From: an uncultured Lachnospiraceae bacterium | GTDB taxonomy: Bacteria > Bacillota > Clostridia > Lachnospirales > Lachnospiraceae | Direction: 5' to 3' | NCBI GenBank assembly: GCA_947591155.1 | Contig: CANQDA010000012.1 | Location: forward strand, 21,463-85,462 | DNA length: 64,000 nt | Shown: piece after piece, positions 1-8,860 of the stretch | How positions within the stretch are numbered: the stretch's first letter is position 1 | How the letters are laid out: every line of letters begins with the position of its first letter | The notes under the pieces: generated by a model | What the model saw: the letters and a program-made list of their open reading frames with translations, nothing else | What the model was told of the DNA's origin: nothing | The model's database searches: none | Program-made: the position numbers and the translations under genes

Positions 1-1602
1 GAGCGAGAGGTCGCCCTGCGCCTCCGTGCGCAGAAGCCGGGTCAGCTCATCGTAATCGATCATCCGCAGAAGCCTCGGCTGATACTCCTCTTTCACATAG
101 CGGTCAATGTACAGCCGCATCGCCTTGCTGTAGCTGTAGTCCGCATCCTCCAGAAGCCTCAGGAAATACTCCGGTATGTAAATGTGCTGCAGGCTGTCCT
201 TCTGCAGATCCACAAAATAGACGCCCGCGTACTTGTCTGAGATCACATCCAGAAAACGCTCCGCGTACTTCTTCGCCTCCAGCGTCTTCTCCAACTCCTC
301 GTTCAGCACGCGCCGTCTGCGGTCCCTTCCGTTCTCCCGGTAATAGCGCCCCTTGTCTTCCCTCATGGCGAGCTCCGCCGCGCCCACGATCTTGTACGCG
401 CCCAGCTCACAGGGACCGTCCTTCACGCCGACAGCGATCTCGTAATTGTCCTGCAGGAGCTCCCTGCGCACCTCGACCATGATGTGCTCCACGCTCTCTT
501 TGGAAAGTTTCGTGCTCAGCATAACGAACTCGTCGCCGCCGATCCGATAAACCGTCTCCTCCGGGAAGAAGCGTTTCAGCGTGTCTGCCACGCTGCACAG
601 CATATCGTCGCCCTTCTCGTGCCCCAGATGGTTGTTCAGCTCGTGAAGCCCGTTCACGTCCGCGTACATACAGCTGAGATGTCCCTCGACGTCCTTTGAC
701 AGCTCCTTCAGATCCTCATTATACTTGTGACGGTTGAACAGTCTGGTCAGCGCGTCCCTGTGGTAGCCGTCGAGCAGGGCCTGACGGTTGCGCATCTCCC
801 TGAGGTGTTCGTCGTGAATGTCCTTGATATACAGGATCAGGACCTGATTGTCGTCCTCGTACTCGATACTCGGCATCAACTCCATCTGCGCCCAGCGATA
901 ACTGTCCCCCACAAGCCTGCGGTAACGGCAGCTCTGCGCGCCGACGCTGTCCGCCCGGAATACCGTTCTCAGCCGTTCGGCGTCCGTGAACTCCCGATAG
1001 ACTTCCAGATCCTCCTCGTGGACGTGCCCGCTCTCCCCAAACTCCCTCCACCAGTCGGTGATCCGGCTTAACCGGTTCGCAAAGCGCGTTCTCTCGTACT
1101 CGCTCACCTTGATGACCTGAAAGCTGTCCGTCGTCAGATTGATCTTCAGTATTTTGCTATAGATCTCCGAGAGAGTGGAAAGCGCGTCGACCATCGTGAT
1201 CGTATCGGAGTCCGCCTCGCGCCAGTAAAATACCACCTGGGGATGCTCCCAGTCACATTCATCCGGCACTATGATCCCGAACGTGATCCACATATAGCCG
1301 CCGTGCACTTTTCTCTTATAACTCTGGATGATCCTCCGATCTCCGCTGAAGACGCGTCTCTGCACGTATTCGGGGTTCGCGAACTTCAAATACTCGCCGA
1401 CGTACCCGGACAGGATCAGCCCGTCGCTCACCTGTTTCTCAATGTAATGATAGATGCTTGAGATGTCCTCATATCCCTCCTCGCGCATCACGACGTCGTA
1501 CTTCATGAATTCGTACTCGCCCGTCAGGACATTCACCCTGGCAAGCTTGAGAAAATTGTCCAGCAGGGTGTTTTTCACAAAACCGTAAATGCTGTTTCCC
1601 AT
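1..1602 (-). CDS. GGDEF-domain protein (diguanylate cyclase), 3' end outside the window
   Basis: The frame opens at an ATG at 1602 (MGNSIYGFVKN) and stays open for 534 codons to the window edge, so the C-terminus is missing. A complete GGDEF signature followed by FV lies at residues 355-359, preceded by YRIG, so the active site looks intact and the protein should make cyclic di-GMP from two GTP. The roughly 300 residues before it look like two PAS-like sensor regions without membrane segments. After the GGDEF domain comes a charged helix and then another PAS-like stretch, so a further domain may follow beyond the edge. It is the last gene of the minus-strand run, about 440 bp after argS, with a possible own promoter at 1837-1864 and a family B repeat in its leader. 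GGDEF assignment is secure; ligand and partner are unknown. Confidence 0.85.
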   Translation of the reverse strand, partial: MGNSIYGFVKNTLLDNFLKLARVNVLTGEYEFMKYDVVMREEGYEDISSIYHYIEKQVSDGLILSGYVGEYLKFANPEYVQRRVFSGDRRIIQSYKRKVHGGYMWITFGIIVPDECDWEHPQVVFYWREADSDTITMVDALSTLSEIYSKILKINLTTDSFQVIKVSEYERTRFANRLSRITDWWREFGESGHVHEEDLEVYREFTDAERLRTVFRADSVGAQSCRYRRLVGDSYRWAQMELMPSIEYEDDNQVLILYIKDIHDEHLREMRNRQALLDGYHRDALTRLFNRHKYNEDLKELSKDVEGHLSCMYADVNGLHELNNHLGHEKGDDMLCSVADTLKRFFPEETVYRIGGDEFVMLSTKLSKESVEHIMVEVRRELLQDNYEIAVGVKDGPCELGAYKIVGAAELAMREDKGRYYRENGRDRRRRVLNEELEKTLEAKKYAERFLDVISDKYAGVYFVDLQKDSLQHIYIPEYFLRLLEDADYSYSKAMRLYIDRYVKEEYQPRLLRMIDYDELTRLLRTEAQGDLSL

Positions 1603-1640
1603 AATTACAAAAACGCCTCGAATCTTAATTCACTTTCCGT

Positions 1641-1821
1641 GCAGCCGTGCGGAACTCGAAAAACCTTCGGTTTTCCCACCAAGGTGCGCTCTGCCACTAG
1701 GCTCGAAATAACCTCGCCAAACGACAAATGTGTCGGTCACAGACATTCGCCCTATGAATCTGTCATCTGGCAAAACCGTCTGCAAGCAGTCGTTTTGTCA
1801 TCTGACATCTTCACACGGCTC
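1641..1821 (-). repeat. Family B intergenic structured repeat, copy B1
   Basis: Read on the minus strand, it begins GAGCCGTG and ends CACGGCTGC, which pair as an outer stem. Inside are a hairpin with arms CAAAACG/CGGTTTTG capped by CTGCTTGCAG, the box ATAGGGCGA, a second stem-loop (AATGT/ACATT), and a final hairpin GAAAACC-GAA-GGTTTTTC followed by GAGT. The same order of boxes occurs at 31260-31390. No protein reading is convincing here. It sits between the putative promoter at 1837 and the start of the GGDEF gene, so it would be in that gene's 5' leader. Confidence 0.6.
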
Positions 1822-1836
1822 AAAGCTTTCGCAAAA

Positions 1837-1864
1837 ATTATATCACATTTATCCCAAAAGTCCA
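1837..1864 (-). promoter_or_regulatory. Putative promoter of the GGDEF gene
   Basis: On the minus strand TATAAT (1837-1842) is preceded by TGGACT (1859-1864) with 16 bp between. The -10 is perfect and the -35 is weak. It would give a leader of about 230 nt containing the family B repeat. Confidence 0.45.
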
Positions 1865-2014
1865 TGCTGCAATTGTTTAAAATCGAGTACGAAGGCCCCC
1901 TATCGCTGGGGCTGTCAAGCTGCCGCTGCAGTTTCTCTTCGTCTGTAGTCACACGGAAAAGGCAGGGCAAAACATCATAAATTTTATATTCTCTTTGTAT
2001 GTTCAGCTTTGCTC

Positions 2015-2036
2015 TGCTCTTGTCTAAGCAAGAGCA
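2015..2036. other. Hairpin just after the argS stop
   Basis: Perfect 8-bp arms TGCTCTTG and CAAGAGCA flank a 6-nt loop, 6 nt beyond the argS stop codon. No T-run follows on either strand, so it is not a standard intrinsic terminator; it could protect the 3' end or be a weak terminator. Confidence 0.4.
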
Positions 2037-2041
2037 CTGTT

Positions 2042-3808
2042 TCACATGCGCTCCGGCGCCTCGAAGCCAAGCAGGTCGATGCTTGTCTCGAGCACTTCCC
2101 GCGTCAGGTCCAGCAGCTCGATCCAGCTCGTCTGCCGCGCGGCGTCCTCCTCGCCGAGGATCCTCGTCTCGTGATAGAAACGGTTGAACGCGTTCGCAAG
2201 GTCATAGATGAACGCGCAGACCTTGTGCGGCGCAGTCTCCTCAAACGCCTGGGCGATCATGCCGTTGAATTTCACAAGCTCCATCATCAGGCTCTTCTCG
2301 CTCTCGTTCGCGGGCGCGAGAATGTGTCCCTTCTCCACGCTTCCGCCGTTGTCCCGGTACTTATTCAGGATTGATTTGATCCGGACAATCGTGTAGAGAA
2401 TGTACGGGCCCGTGTTTCCCTCGAAGGACGTAAACTTGTCCGTGTCGAAGATGTAATCCTTCGACGCCTGATTCGAGAGATCGCCGTACTTGATCGCGGA
2501 GAGCCCGACGAGCTTCGCCGTCTCGCGCGCCTCCTGCGGATCCACCTCATGGTTCTCGGTGATCTTTTTGTACATCTCCGCGTTGATGTCCGCGATCAGC
2601 GTCTCCAGGCGCATCACGCCGCCCTCGCGCGTCTTGAACGGCTTGCCGTCCTTGCCGTTCATCGTGCCGAAGCCCAAGAAAGTCAGTCCCGTGTCTTCCC
2701 TCACAAGTCCGGTCCGGCGCGCGCAGCGGAACACCTGCGTGAAGTGCATCTCCTGACGCTTGTCCACAATGTAGATCAGCTGGTCCGGCTCGTAGGTCTG
2801 CATCCGGTCAACGATCGTCGCGAGGTCTGTCGTCGTATAGAGCGCCGCTCCGTCCGACTTCAGGATAATGCACGGCGGCACCTCCTTCGTGTCGGATTCC
2901 TCCTTCACATCCACGATCAGCGCTCCCTGATCCTCGTAGGCGTAGCCTTCCTTCTTCATGCGCTGTACCATATCCGGTATGTAAGTCCTCGCGTCCGACT
3001 CACCCTTCCACAGGTCAAACTCCACGTTCAGATTCCGGTAATTCTTCTTCAGATCCGTCACGGAGACGTCCAAAACGTGCTGCCAGAGCGCGCGGTAGCC
3101 GCGCACGCCGTCCTGCAGCTTCGCGGTGGCCTCGAGCGCCTCCTCACGGTAAGCCTCGTCCTCCTTCGACTTCGCGCTCGCGGTCGGGTAGATCTCCTCG
3201 AGCTCCGAGATCGAAAACGGCGCATCCTTCGGGTATTCCCCGGTAAAACTCTCGTCAAAATAGGGGAGCTTGGGCTCGCGGTGCCGCACCTCCGTGATGA
3301 TCAGGCCCATCTGCAGGCCCCAGTCTCCGAGATGCACGTCGCCGATCACTTTGTGGCCCACGAAGCGCGCGATACGCTTCACGCTCTCACCGATGATCGC
3401 GGAGCGCAGATGCCCAACGTGCAGCGGCTTCGCCACATTCGGTCCGCCGTAGTCGATGATGATCGTCCTCGGCTCCTGCGTCTTCTCGACCGACAGATCC
3501 TCATCCGCTTGCATCTCCCGAAGATAATCCGCCAGAAAACCGCCGGACACTTTGATATTGATAAAACCCGGATTAACGGCGCTCACCTCCGCGAACGTCT
3601 CACCGTCCTGCAGCTTTGCCGCCACCTCCTGCGCGATCACGATCGGCGCTTTCTGGTAGGCCTTTTTCGCCGCCATCGCGCCGTTGCACTGATACTCGCA
3701 CAGATCCGGGCGATTCGATATGCCCGTCCTCCCATAGGATGCGTCGTAGCCGCAGGCCTCGAACGCTGCCATGACCTCCGCGCTGATCAGATCCAAAATC
3801 TTCTTCAT
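2042..3808 (-). CDS. argS: Arginyl-tRNA synthetase
   Basis: Cytoplasmic class I aminoacyl-tRNA synthetase that charges tRNA-Arg with arginine at the cost of ATP. The 588 residues match the usual bacterial length. The HIGH-type ATP site reads HVGH at residues 130-133 (PLHVGHLRSAIIGES), and the KMSKS-equivalent loop is the degenerate MNGKDGKPFKTR form usual for many ArgRS. An N-terminal Arg-tRNA-binding region and a C-terminal DALR anticodon-binding domain (ILNKYRDNGG through TREVLETSIDLLGF) frame the catalytic core. The ATG follows AGAAGGTGGAG at good spacing. It is transcribed alone from a promoter at 3928-3957 through a leader with several competing hairpins, which suggests regulated expression. 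Confidence 0.97.
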   Translation of the reverse strand: MKKILDLISAEVMAAFEACGYDASYGRTGISNRPDLCEYQCNGAMAAKKAYQKAPIVIAQEVAAKLQDGETFAEVSAVNPGFINIKVSGGFLADYLREMQADEDLSVEKTQEPRTIIIDYGGPNVAKPLHVGHLRSAIIGESVKRIARFVGHKVIGDVHLGDWGLQMGLIITEVRHREPKLPYFDESFTGEYPKDAPFSISELEEIYPTASAKSKEDEAYREEALEATAKLQDGVRGYRALWQHVLDVSVTDLKKNYRNLNVEFDLWKGESDARTYIPDMVQRMKKEGYAYEDQGALIVDVKEESDTKEVPPCIILKSDGAALYTTTDLATIVDRMQTYEPDQLIYIVDKRQEMHFTQVFRCARRTGLVREDTGLTFLGFGTMNGKDGKPFKTREGGVMRLETLIADINAEMYKKITENHEVDPQEARETAKLVGLSAIKYGDLSNQASKDYIFDTDKFTSFEGNTGPYILYTIVRIKSILNKYRDNGGSVEKGHILAPANESEKSLMMELVKFNGMIAQAFEETAPHKVCAFIYDLANAFNRFYHETRILGEEDAARQTSWIELLDLTREVLETSIDLLGFEAPERM

Positions 3809-3840
3809 ACTTTATCTCCACCTTCTAAAATCATTGTCCC

Positions 3841-3925
3841 GAAATTCAGGAGAAAACACTGACCGTTCCGCCTCGGTCAACTCCGGCTGAACAGACTGAA
3901 TTTCCGGCGTTTTCACGCTGTTCAG
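3841..3925 (-). promoter_or_regulatory. Structured 5' leader of argS with competing stems
   Basis: Three stems can be drawn. GAAATTCAG (3841-3849) pairs with CTGAATTTC (3896-3904). TGACCG (3860-3865) pairs with CGGTCA (3874-3879) inside it. CTGAACAG (3887-3894) pairs with CTGTTCAG (3918-3925). The first and third cannot form as simple hairpins together because the arms interleave. No T-box signature (TGGNACC region, specifier loop) was found. Regulation by alternative folding is inferred only. Confidence 0.45.
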
Positions 3926-3927
3926 AC

Positions 3928-3957
3928 AGTATAGCACACTCATTTCCGCCATTGCAA
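3928..3957 (-). promoter_or_regulatory. Putative argS promoter
   Basis: Minus strand TTGCAA (3952-3957), 18 bp spacer, TATACT (3928-3933). It overlaps the 3' end of the upstream membrane-protein gene and would start the structured leader near 3921. Confidence 0.5.
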
Positions 3958-4998
3958 CATTTTTTTGTCGGCGCCTTTTCCTCGGGCAATCGCAGCCACT
4001 ACAACAGAAAAGATCAGCATTACCGGGACGAAAATCTGAAGATTATAGGCGCGATAAAATGCGACTGCGGTAAGCGCGTCGGCAAAACCTACGGTCAACG
4101 CGTAAACTGCCAGCACAGCGACCCACCACCAAATGCGCGCGACGGTCAGTTTTGCTGCAACCCTTTCCCCGTAACGGCTGATTTTGTCGGTGTACGGCAA
4201 GTCGGACAGCCTCTTCGTCGTCTTAATGCCGCAGAATCTCACCTTTTGTTCATCCGTCGACGCAGATAGTTCATCCGCAAACTCCGCCCCATATAGCTTC
4301 ACCGTCTGCGTTATCATGCCGTTTTCCCGCGCAGATCTCCCCGATACGCCGTCTGTCGGCACGGCGTCTGTATATCCGGCGTCCGCGTCGGTGTCCGCCG
4401 CGAATATTCCAGATACCTTTTGGGGAAGATCCCGAAACCGCTCCCGGATAGCGTCAACTGTCTGCCTGCGGCAGAATTCCGCACCTACCGGGTAGAGATA
4501 GTCGTAGGATGCGCGCGCACCGCGAATACCCCCGACCACGGCGAAGAAAAACCCACCCAGCAAAAACAGCGCCGCCACGAGCTCCCAGCGCCCGGAATCC
4601 ATTCCCGGAAACACGGCGTCAAGCCGTTTCGGATACGCCGCGCCGTCCTGCAGCCACCCGGCCGGCGCGCGGCTTCCCGCGAACCAGACAAAACCCGCGG
4701 ACAACATGAGCAGGACAAACTCCAGATACCTGCCCGCACGGATATAGAAGCCTTGCCCTTTTCCAAGATAGGCGATCCCTGCCAGGATCGGCAGTACGCA
4801 TAGCGCCGCCGCCAGGGCTCCCTGTGCCAGATACGCCCGAAGCAGCTCCGCCCATAGCCGCGCGAAGACCGCGGTGTGCGCCAGAAAAAACCACAGGCTC
4901 ACCGTGCAGAAGGCTGCCGCTGTCATCCTGCCCGCCCGCTCTTCGATCATCATAAAAAAATTCGGCGTGGAGTGTGTGGATCTATCGTCTCGCTTCAT
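3940..4998 (-). CDS. Multi-pass membrane protein of unknown function
   Basis: A 352-residue protein with no family I recognise. Four hydrophobic segments lie in the first half (around residues 27-50, 57-77, 90-105 and 140-160) and two near the C-terminus; between them is a polar stretch of about 130 residues rich in Asp, Ala and Thr, probably one soluble domain. The upstream in-frame ATG at 5037 is rejected because the ATG at 4998 (MKRDDRSTHS) has GGAAAGAGG about 8 nt in front. The gene stands between the GntR regulator and argS on the same strand and its 3' end contains the argS promoter. Inner-membrane location is predicted from the sequence; role unknown. Confidence 0.75.
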   Translation of the reverse strand: MKRDDRSTHSTPNFFMMIEERAGRMTAAAFCTVSLWFFLAHTAVFARLWAELLRAYLAQGALAAALCVLPILAGIAYLGKGQGFYIRAGRYLEFVLLMLSAGFVWFAGSRAPAGWLQDGAAYPKRLDAVFPGMDSGRWELVAALFLLGGFFFAVVGGIRGARASYDYLYPVGAEFCRRQTVDAIRERFRDLPQKVSGIFAADTDADAGYTDAVPTDGVSGRSARENGMITQTVKLYGAEFADELSASTDEQKVRFCGIKTTKRLSDLPYTDKISRYGERVAAKLTVARIWWWVAVLAVYALTVGFADALTAVAFYRAYNLQIFVPVMLIFSVVVAAIARGKGADKKMLQWRK

Positions 4999-5110
4999 AT
5001 CGATTCCTCTTTCCGGGAGTTTGTATTCCTGTTTCATGAATTACACTGGACAAAACAAAAGGGACATCTTCCGATATCCCTTAGTATAGCCACACACTCT
5101 CTATTTATTC

Positions 5111-5785
5111 TCACTCCCGGCCGCTGAGCATCCGAATAATGTATTCCTTCTGACACTCGATATGGCGGGCCGTCATCCTTATCGCCAGTTCCTCGTCCCT
5201 GTTCTCGAGCGCCCGCAGGATCCCGTCGTGCTCCTCGATCAGATTTTTGTGCGACTGGCGGTCCTTCAGGTACTCCATGCGGTAGCGGTACATCTGCTCC
5301 CGCAGGTTGTTGAGGATCTGCACCAGACGGCTGTTCCCTGTGGCCTCGTAAATCGCGTCGTGGAACTTCATATCCGCCTGCGCGCAGGCCGCCACGTCGT
5401 CGCCCGAAAGCGTCCTCTTGAATTCCTCGGCGAGGCTGCGGATCCCGGCAAGCTGTTCTCCCGTGACGCGCCGACAGGCGTGCTTGACCGCGAGCTCCTC
5501 GAGCGCCATCCGCACCTCAAGCACATCCTCGAGATCGGAGACCGTGATCTCCGCCACGATCGCGCCCTTGCGCGGTATCATCAGGACCAGTCCTTCCAGC
5601 TCGAGCTTGCGGATCGCCTCGCGCACCGGAGTCCGACTGACTCCGAGCCTCTGCGCGAGATGGATCTCCATCAGGCGCTCTCCCGGCTTCAGCTCGCCGC
5701 GCAGGATCGCCTGCCGCAGCGTCTGAAACACCACGTCGCGCAGCGGAAGGTATTCGTTCATTTGCAGTTGAAACGTCTCTACCAT
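5111..5785 (-). CDS. GntR-family transcriptional regulator, FadR/FCD subgroup
   Basis: 224 residues. Residues about 14-75 form a winged helix-turn-helix with the GntR recognition signature (LAQRLGVSRTPVREAIRKLE). Residues about 85-215 form an all-helical FCD effector domain with the metal and ligand motif FHDAIYEATGN and later conserved His residues (EHDGIL, RHIE). FCD regulators usually repress nearby metabolic genes and release DNA on binding a small organic acid. It lies 52 bp downstream of ispE on the same strand and is probably co-transcribed with it, but there is no adjacent catabolic gene that would reveal its ligand. Confidence 0.92.
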   Translation of the reverse strand: MVETFQLQMNEYLPLRDVVFQTLRQAILRGELKPGERLMEIHLAQRLGVSRTPVREAIRKLELEGLVLMIPRKGAIVAEITVSDLEDVLEVRMALEELAVKHACRRVTGEQLAGIRSLAEEFKRTLSGDDVAACAQADMKFHDAIYEATGNSRLVQILNNLREQMYRYRMEYLKDRQSHKNLIEEHDGILRALENRDEELAIRMTARHIECQKEYIIRMLSGRE

Positions 5786-5837
5786 AGCCTGTCGTTTCCT
5801 CCCATAAACCGTCGCCGGACGGATCCGTCCGGATCCT

Positions 5838-6734
5838 TCATCCCGCAGCAGTTTCTTTCTCTCTTTTCCTGTTGTGGAAAAATTTTGTAAGAAATACGTT
5901 CCTCGCCAGGTCTCCCCGGCTTAGCTCTTCGCATGCCTGCCTTGCCCTCTCCCCGTCGTCAAACAGCCCAAACACGGTGGGGCCGCTGCCGCTCATCATC
6001 GCGTTCACCGCACCCGTGCGCATCATCTGCGCTTTGAGCTCCGCGATCACCGGGCAGGCCGGGATCGTCACGGTCTCCAGTACGTTTCCCATCAATTCCG
6101 CCATCCCGCGGGCGTCGCCGTCGCGGATCGCCTGCACCTGTGCGTCTATGTCCGGATGCGATCCGAGCGCGTCGGCTCTCAGATTCCCGTAGACAAAACC
6201 GGTAGACACATGAACCGGCGGTTTCGCCAGCACGACGTGCAGATCCGGCGCGTCCGGAAGTCTCGTGAGCTTCTCTCCGATCCCCTCTGCCAGCGCCGTC
6301 CCGCGCATCACGCAGTAGGGGACGTCCGCCCCGATCTTCACCGCGCGCTTCATCAACTCCTCCTGCGAAAGGCCGAGCTCAAACATCCGGTTGACCCCGA
6401 CGAGCACCGCGGCCGCGTCGGAACTGCCTCCGGCAAGCCCGGCAGCGACCGGAATGTGCTTCTGAAGCTCAATGTGCAATCCCTCTTTCAGCAAAAATTC
6501 ATCCATCAGAAGCTGGGCTGCCCGATACACAAGATTGTCCTGTCCCGTCGGCAGATAACTCAGATTGGTGCGCACGGAAATGCCCGGGGCTTCCGCCCTC
6601 GCGATCGTGATCCGATCGTACAGCCAGACCGTCTGCATGATCATCCGCAGATCGTGGTATCCGTCCTCGCGTCTGCGCAGAACGTCAAGTCCCAGATTGA
6701 TCTTCGCCATTGCCTTCAGCTTCAGCTCTCTCAT
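5838..6734 (-). CDS. ispE: 4-diphosphocytidyl-2-C-methyl-D-erythritol kinase
   Basis: Fourth step of the methylerythritol phosphate pathway to isopentenyl diphosphate: ATP-dependent phosphorylation of CDP-methylerythritol in the cytoplasm. It is a GHMP kinase. MAKINLGLDVLRRREDGYHD is the N-terminal substrate region, the ATP loop is PVAAGLAGGSSDAAA near residue 93, and MMSGSGPTVFGLF is the C-terminal GHMP motif. I place the start at 6734 (MRELKLKAMAKIN) because GGGAG lies 8 nt before it; a longer frame from 6764 would put the start too close to the promoter at 6774-6802. The resulting 298 residues fit the family. It is followed by the GntR gene. Confidence 0.95.
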   Translation of the reverse strand: MRELKLKAMAKINLGLDVLRRREDGYHDLRMIMQTVWLYDRITIARAEAPGISVRTNLSYLPTGQDNLVYRAAQLLMDEFLLKEGLHIELQKHIPVAAGLAGGSSDAAAVLVGVNRMFELGLSQEELMKRAVKIGADVPYCVMRGTALAEGIGEKLTRLPDAPDLHVVLAKPPVHVSTGFVYGNLRADALGSHPDIDAQVQAIRDGDARGMAELMGNVLETVTIPACPVIAELKAQMMRTGAVNAMMSGSGPTVFGLFDDGERARQACEELSRGDLARNVFLTKFFHNRKREKETAAG

Positions 6735-6773
6735 CTTTTGCACTCCCATGCATTTTGTATACAATCTGGTTTT

Positions 6774-6802
6774 ATTTTACCTTTCCTGAAGGTTTCTGTC
6801 AA
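6774..6802 (-). promoter_or_regulatory. Sigma-A promoter of ispE
   Basis: Minus strand TTGACA (6797-6802), 17 bp spacer, TAAAAT (6774-6779). The -35 is a perfect consensus and overlaps the stop region of the upstream SipL-like gene. Confidence 0.75.
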
Positions 6803-8364
6803 CACGCCCTCACATTTTTCATCAAAATCAGGCGATCTCCCTTTTTCAGGATATCCGTTTCCAATCCGTTCATCTCCATGATCTGCGCCGGAGTCAGGTA
6901 ATACTGTTTCGCGATGTCCCAGAGCGTCTCATCCCCCTGCACAATGTACCCGGTGATGCCCGGCACCTCCTCGAGGCGCTCCAGTTCATACTCTTTCTCC
7001 CGGATCTCGTGAATGCACTGCTGGCTGTGTGACCGGGCGACAAAAATATCCAGTCCGACCGAGGCCTTCACCTCGATCTCCTCGCTGTCCGCCATCGTGG
7101 CCGAGAGTTGATCCATGCTCGTCAGGATCGTGTAGCGGCAGTTCTCATCAATTTCCGGAACACGCGCCAGATGGGCAAACGGAACGGTCCCCTCGAGCAT
7201 CGCGAACGGCATCGCGTCGTCGGACGAGATATAGAGGATCGACACTGGGATCGCGCCTTCAATCTGAATGCCGTCCTCGACAATCCTTGTGCTGTCGATC
7301 TTGATGCTCCCGTTGCAGCTGCAGATCTGCAGGATCCTTGGCTTCGCGCTCTGAATCCTTATCCTGCCCGCGCATTTGCATTTTGACTCATTTTTCATGA
7401 CAAGGCTCTCATACACCTCGTCGCTTGTGACGAGCTCCAGATCCTTCTCCGGCGAATACACATCCTCAAGGATCTCCGCCTCCTCTGTCCCGTACAGACG
7501 GATCTCCAGCTCCAACACTCCTTCTATATGAAAAAGTCTCAGCTCTCCGTCGTTGTCCTCCTTCGCCGTCAGCTCTGCCTGTGCGAGCGAAACGCCGATG
7601 TCCGGGATCAGCCCTGGGGCGCACCCGCCGCACCTGATCTCCCCCTCGAACGGAAGCATCTGTTCCATCCATTGCACGCTCTTCGCGTCGTCCTGCGCGC
7701 GGTACAGCACAAACAGAAAGAGACTGCCCTGTGCAAAGAGGCAGCCCTCCCGCAGGGAGATCCGACAGCTGCGCAGCTGGATGTTGTCCCAAAGCACCTC
7801 CGCGATATTCGGCTTGTTGGATGGCACCTGAATCTCTTCCTTCAACCGCAGGATATCCTTGTTCTGTACTTCGAGCTGCATCAGCTCCAGCTTCCTGCGG
7901 CGCTCACACAACTCGATCGAAGATTGCGTCTCCACCGCGGCCGACATATCATAAATCTCATCAACGGACGCCTCAAAGCTCAGGAGACTGCGGATCGCCA
8001 GTTTTCTCGAATTGATCAGCGCAACGCTTAAATCCTCCGTCTCATGGCGGATTCGCACATTGTCTCCCGCTTCCAGACCATCCATACTGATCGCCTCGTC
8101 AAACGCAAGCTTCGCGTCCAGCCTGTGGATCTGGCATTCCTTCGTATCGTCCATGTAGAGCACGCTGACCTCCATGTACCCGTCGATAAACAGCCGCCCT
8201 GCCTCCGAGCGCGTGTGCTCGACCGTCACATGCTCTCTGCTCTGAACGATCATCTCCACGTCGGGTTTCACATCCGGAACGTTCAGGTCCTCATCCAGCG
8301 TGATCTGAGTCTGCGCGTGTCTGGTCTGCCTGCACATATGTATGTTCTTCATCAAAAGCTCCAT
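6799..8364 (-). CDS. sipL: SipL-like spore morphogenesis protein (SPOCS/DUF3794 repeats and LysM)
   Basis: 521 residues built from three SPOCS (DUF3794) type repeats (about 30-150, 170-290 and 320-440) and a C-terminal LysM domain (YIVQGDETLWDIAKQYYLTP, about 465-515). In Clostridioides difficile the protein with this architecture and length, SipL, connects the coat-basement ATPase SpoIVA to the forespore and is needed for spore coat assembly; this gene is probably its ortholog. The start is at 8364 (MELLMKNIHM) after AAAGGTGG; an open frame continues upstream to 8742 but has alien composition and overlaps the lipoprotein gene. It follows the PrcB-type gene by 23 bp, so the two may be co-transcribed. 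A sporulation-sigma promoter could not be assigned by eye. Confidence 0.85.
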   Translation of the reverse strand: MELLMKNIHMCRQTRHAQTQITLDEDLNVPDVKPDVEMIVQSREHVTVEHTRSEAGRLFIDGYMEVSVLYMDDTKECQIHRLDAKLAFDEAISMDGLEAGDNVRIRHETEDLSVALINSRKLAIRSLLSFEASVDEIYDMSAAVETQSSIELCERRRKLELMQLEVQNKDILRLKEEIQVPSNKPNIAEVLWDNIQLRSCRISLREGCLFAQGSLFLFVLYRAQDDAKSVQWMEQMLPFEGEIRCGGCAPGLIPDIGVSLAQAELTAKEDNDGELRLFHIEGVLELEIRLYGTEEAEILEDVYSPEKDLELVTSDEVYESLVMKNESKCKCAGRIRIQSAKPRILQICSCNGSIKIDSTRIVEDGIQIEGAIPVSILYISSDDAMPFAMLEGTVPFAHLARVPEIDENCRYTILTSMDQLSATMADSEEIEVKASVGLDIFVARSHSQQCIHEIREKEYELERLEEVPGITGYIVQGDETLWDIAKQYYLTPAQIMEMNGLETDILKKGDRLILMKNVRAC

Positions 8365-8387
8365 ATTCCTGCCACCTTTCTGTTTTA

Positions 8388-8801
8388 TTATCGAATCATG
8401 ACTTCCTTGTCGCGCGCCTCGATCTTCACGACCAGGCAGGGGTAGGACGGATCCTTCGACAAGCCTTCCTCCTGCGTCGGCCCGAGCAGGCGCGTATCGA
8501 ACAGGATCGTCGATTCCGTCTCTGTACATCCGGCCACCGCGATGCTGTAACCTCCCGTTTTCTGCTCGCCGTAACCGCGAACCAGATACATGTCCTCTCC
8601 GTCCAGATACGTCATTCGTATTTCCTTTTGTTTGTTCTCCTCGATCGTCCGCAAAAGCTCCTCCGGCAGCTTTCCGGGCTCCACCACCGTATAATCGATC
8701 TCCCTGCCTTCCTTCTTCTCGCTGTCCCCGGACGGCGCGCATCCGGCGACCGTCATTGCCAGCGTCAGGAACAGGAACATCAGGATTCCGACTCTCTTCA
8801 A
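8388..8801 (-). CDS. PrcB-type C-terminal domain lipoprotein
   Basis: 137 residues. A type II signal peptide with lipobox VAGC (Cys about residue 21) directs it to the outer face of the membrane. The mature part contains the signature VRGYGEQKTGGYSIAV, typical of the PrcB C-terminal domain named after the Treponema denticola dentilisin complex, and a GPTQEEGLSKDPSYPCLVVK tail. The domain is thought to mediate protein-protein contacts; no enzymatic motif is seen. The start is uncertain: TTG at 8801 (MKRVGILMF) has GGCGGG upstream, while GTG at 8810 has no clear ribosome site. It is the first gene of a run leading to sipL and is divergent from malQ. Confidence 0.75.
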   Translation of the reverse strand: MKRVGILMFLFLTLAMTVAGCAPSGDSEKKEGREIDYTVVEPGKLPEELLRTIEENKQKEIRMTYLDGEDMYLVRGYGEQKTGGYSIAVAGCTETESTILFDTRLLGPTQEEGLSKDPSYPCLVVKIEARDKEVMIR

Positions 8802-8860
8802 GTGCAGCACCCGCCAGTCTTTTTATACTATTGTTATTTCGTCCGCCCGCAAAATATGCC

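Noticed and set aside
2549..3862. Long open frame on the plus strand opposite argS (similar ones lie opposite the HD-GYP, kinase and glnA genes)
   Set aside because: Antisense frames stay open because GC-rich codon use avoids stops in that phase; the proteins are Arg/His/Leu-rich with no domain, and the opposite genes are certain.
3809..3939. T-box riboswitch before argS
   Set aside because: No antiterminator TGGNACC box, specifier loop or terminator with T-run could be found.
8364..8742. N-terminal extension of the SipL-like protein by 126 codons
   Set aside because: The extension has a different composition, overlaps the lipoprotein gene in another phase, and the ATG at 8364 has its own ribosome site.
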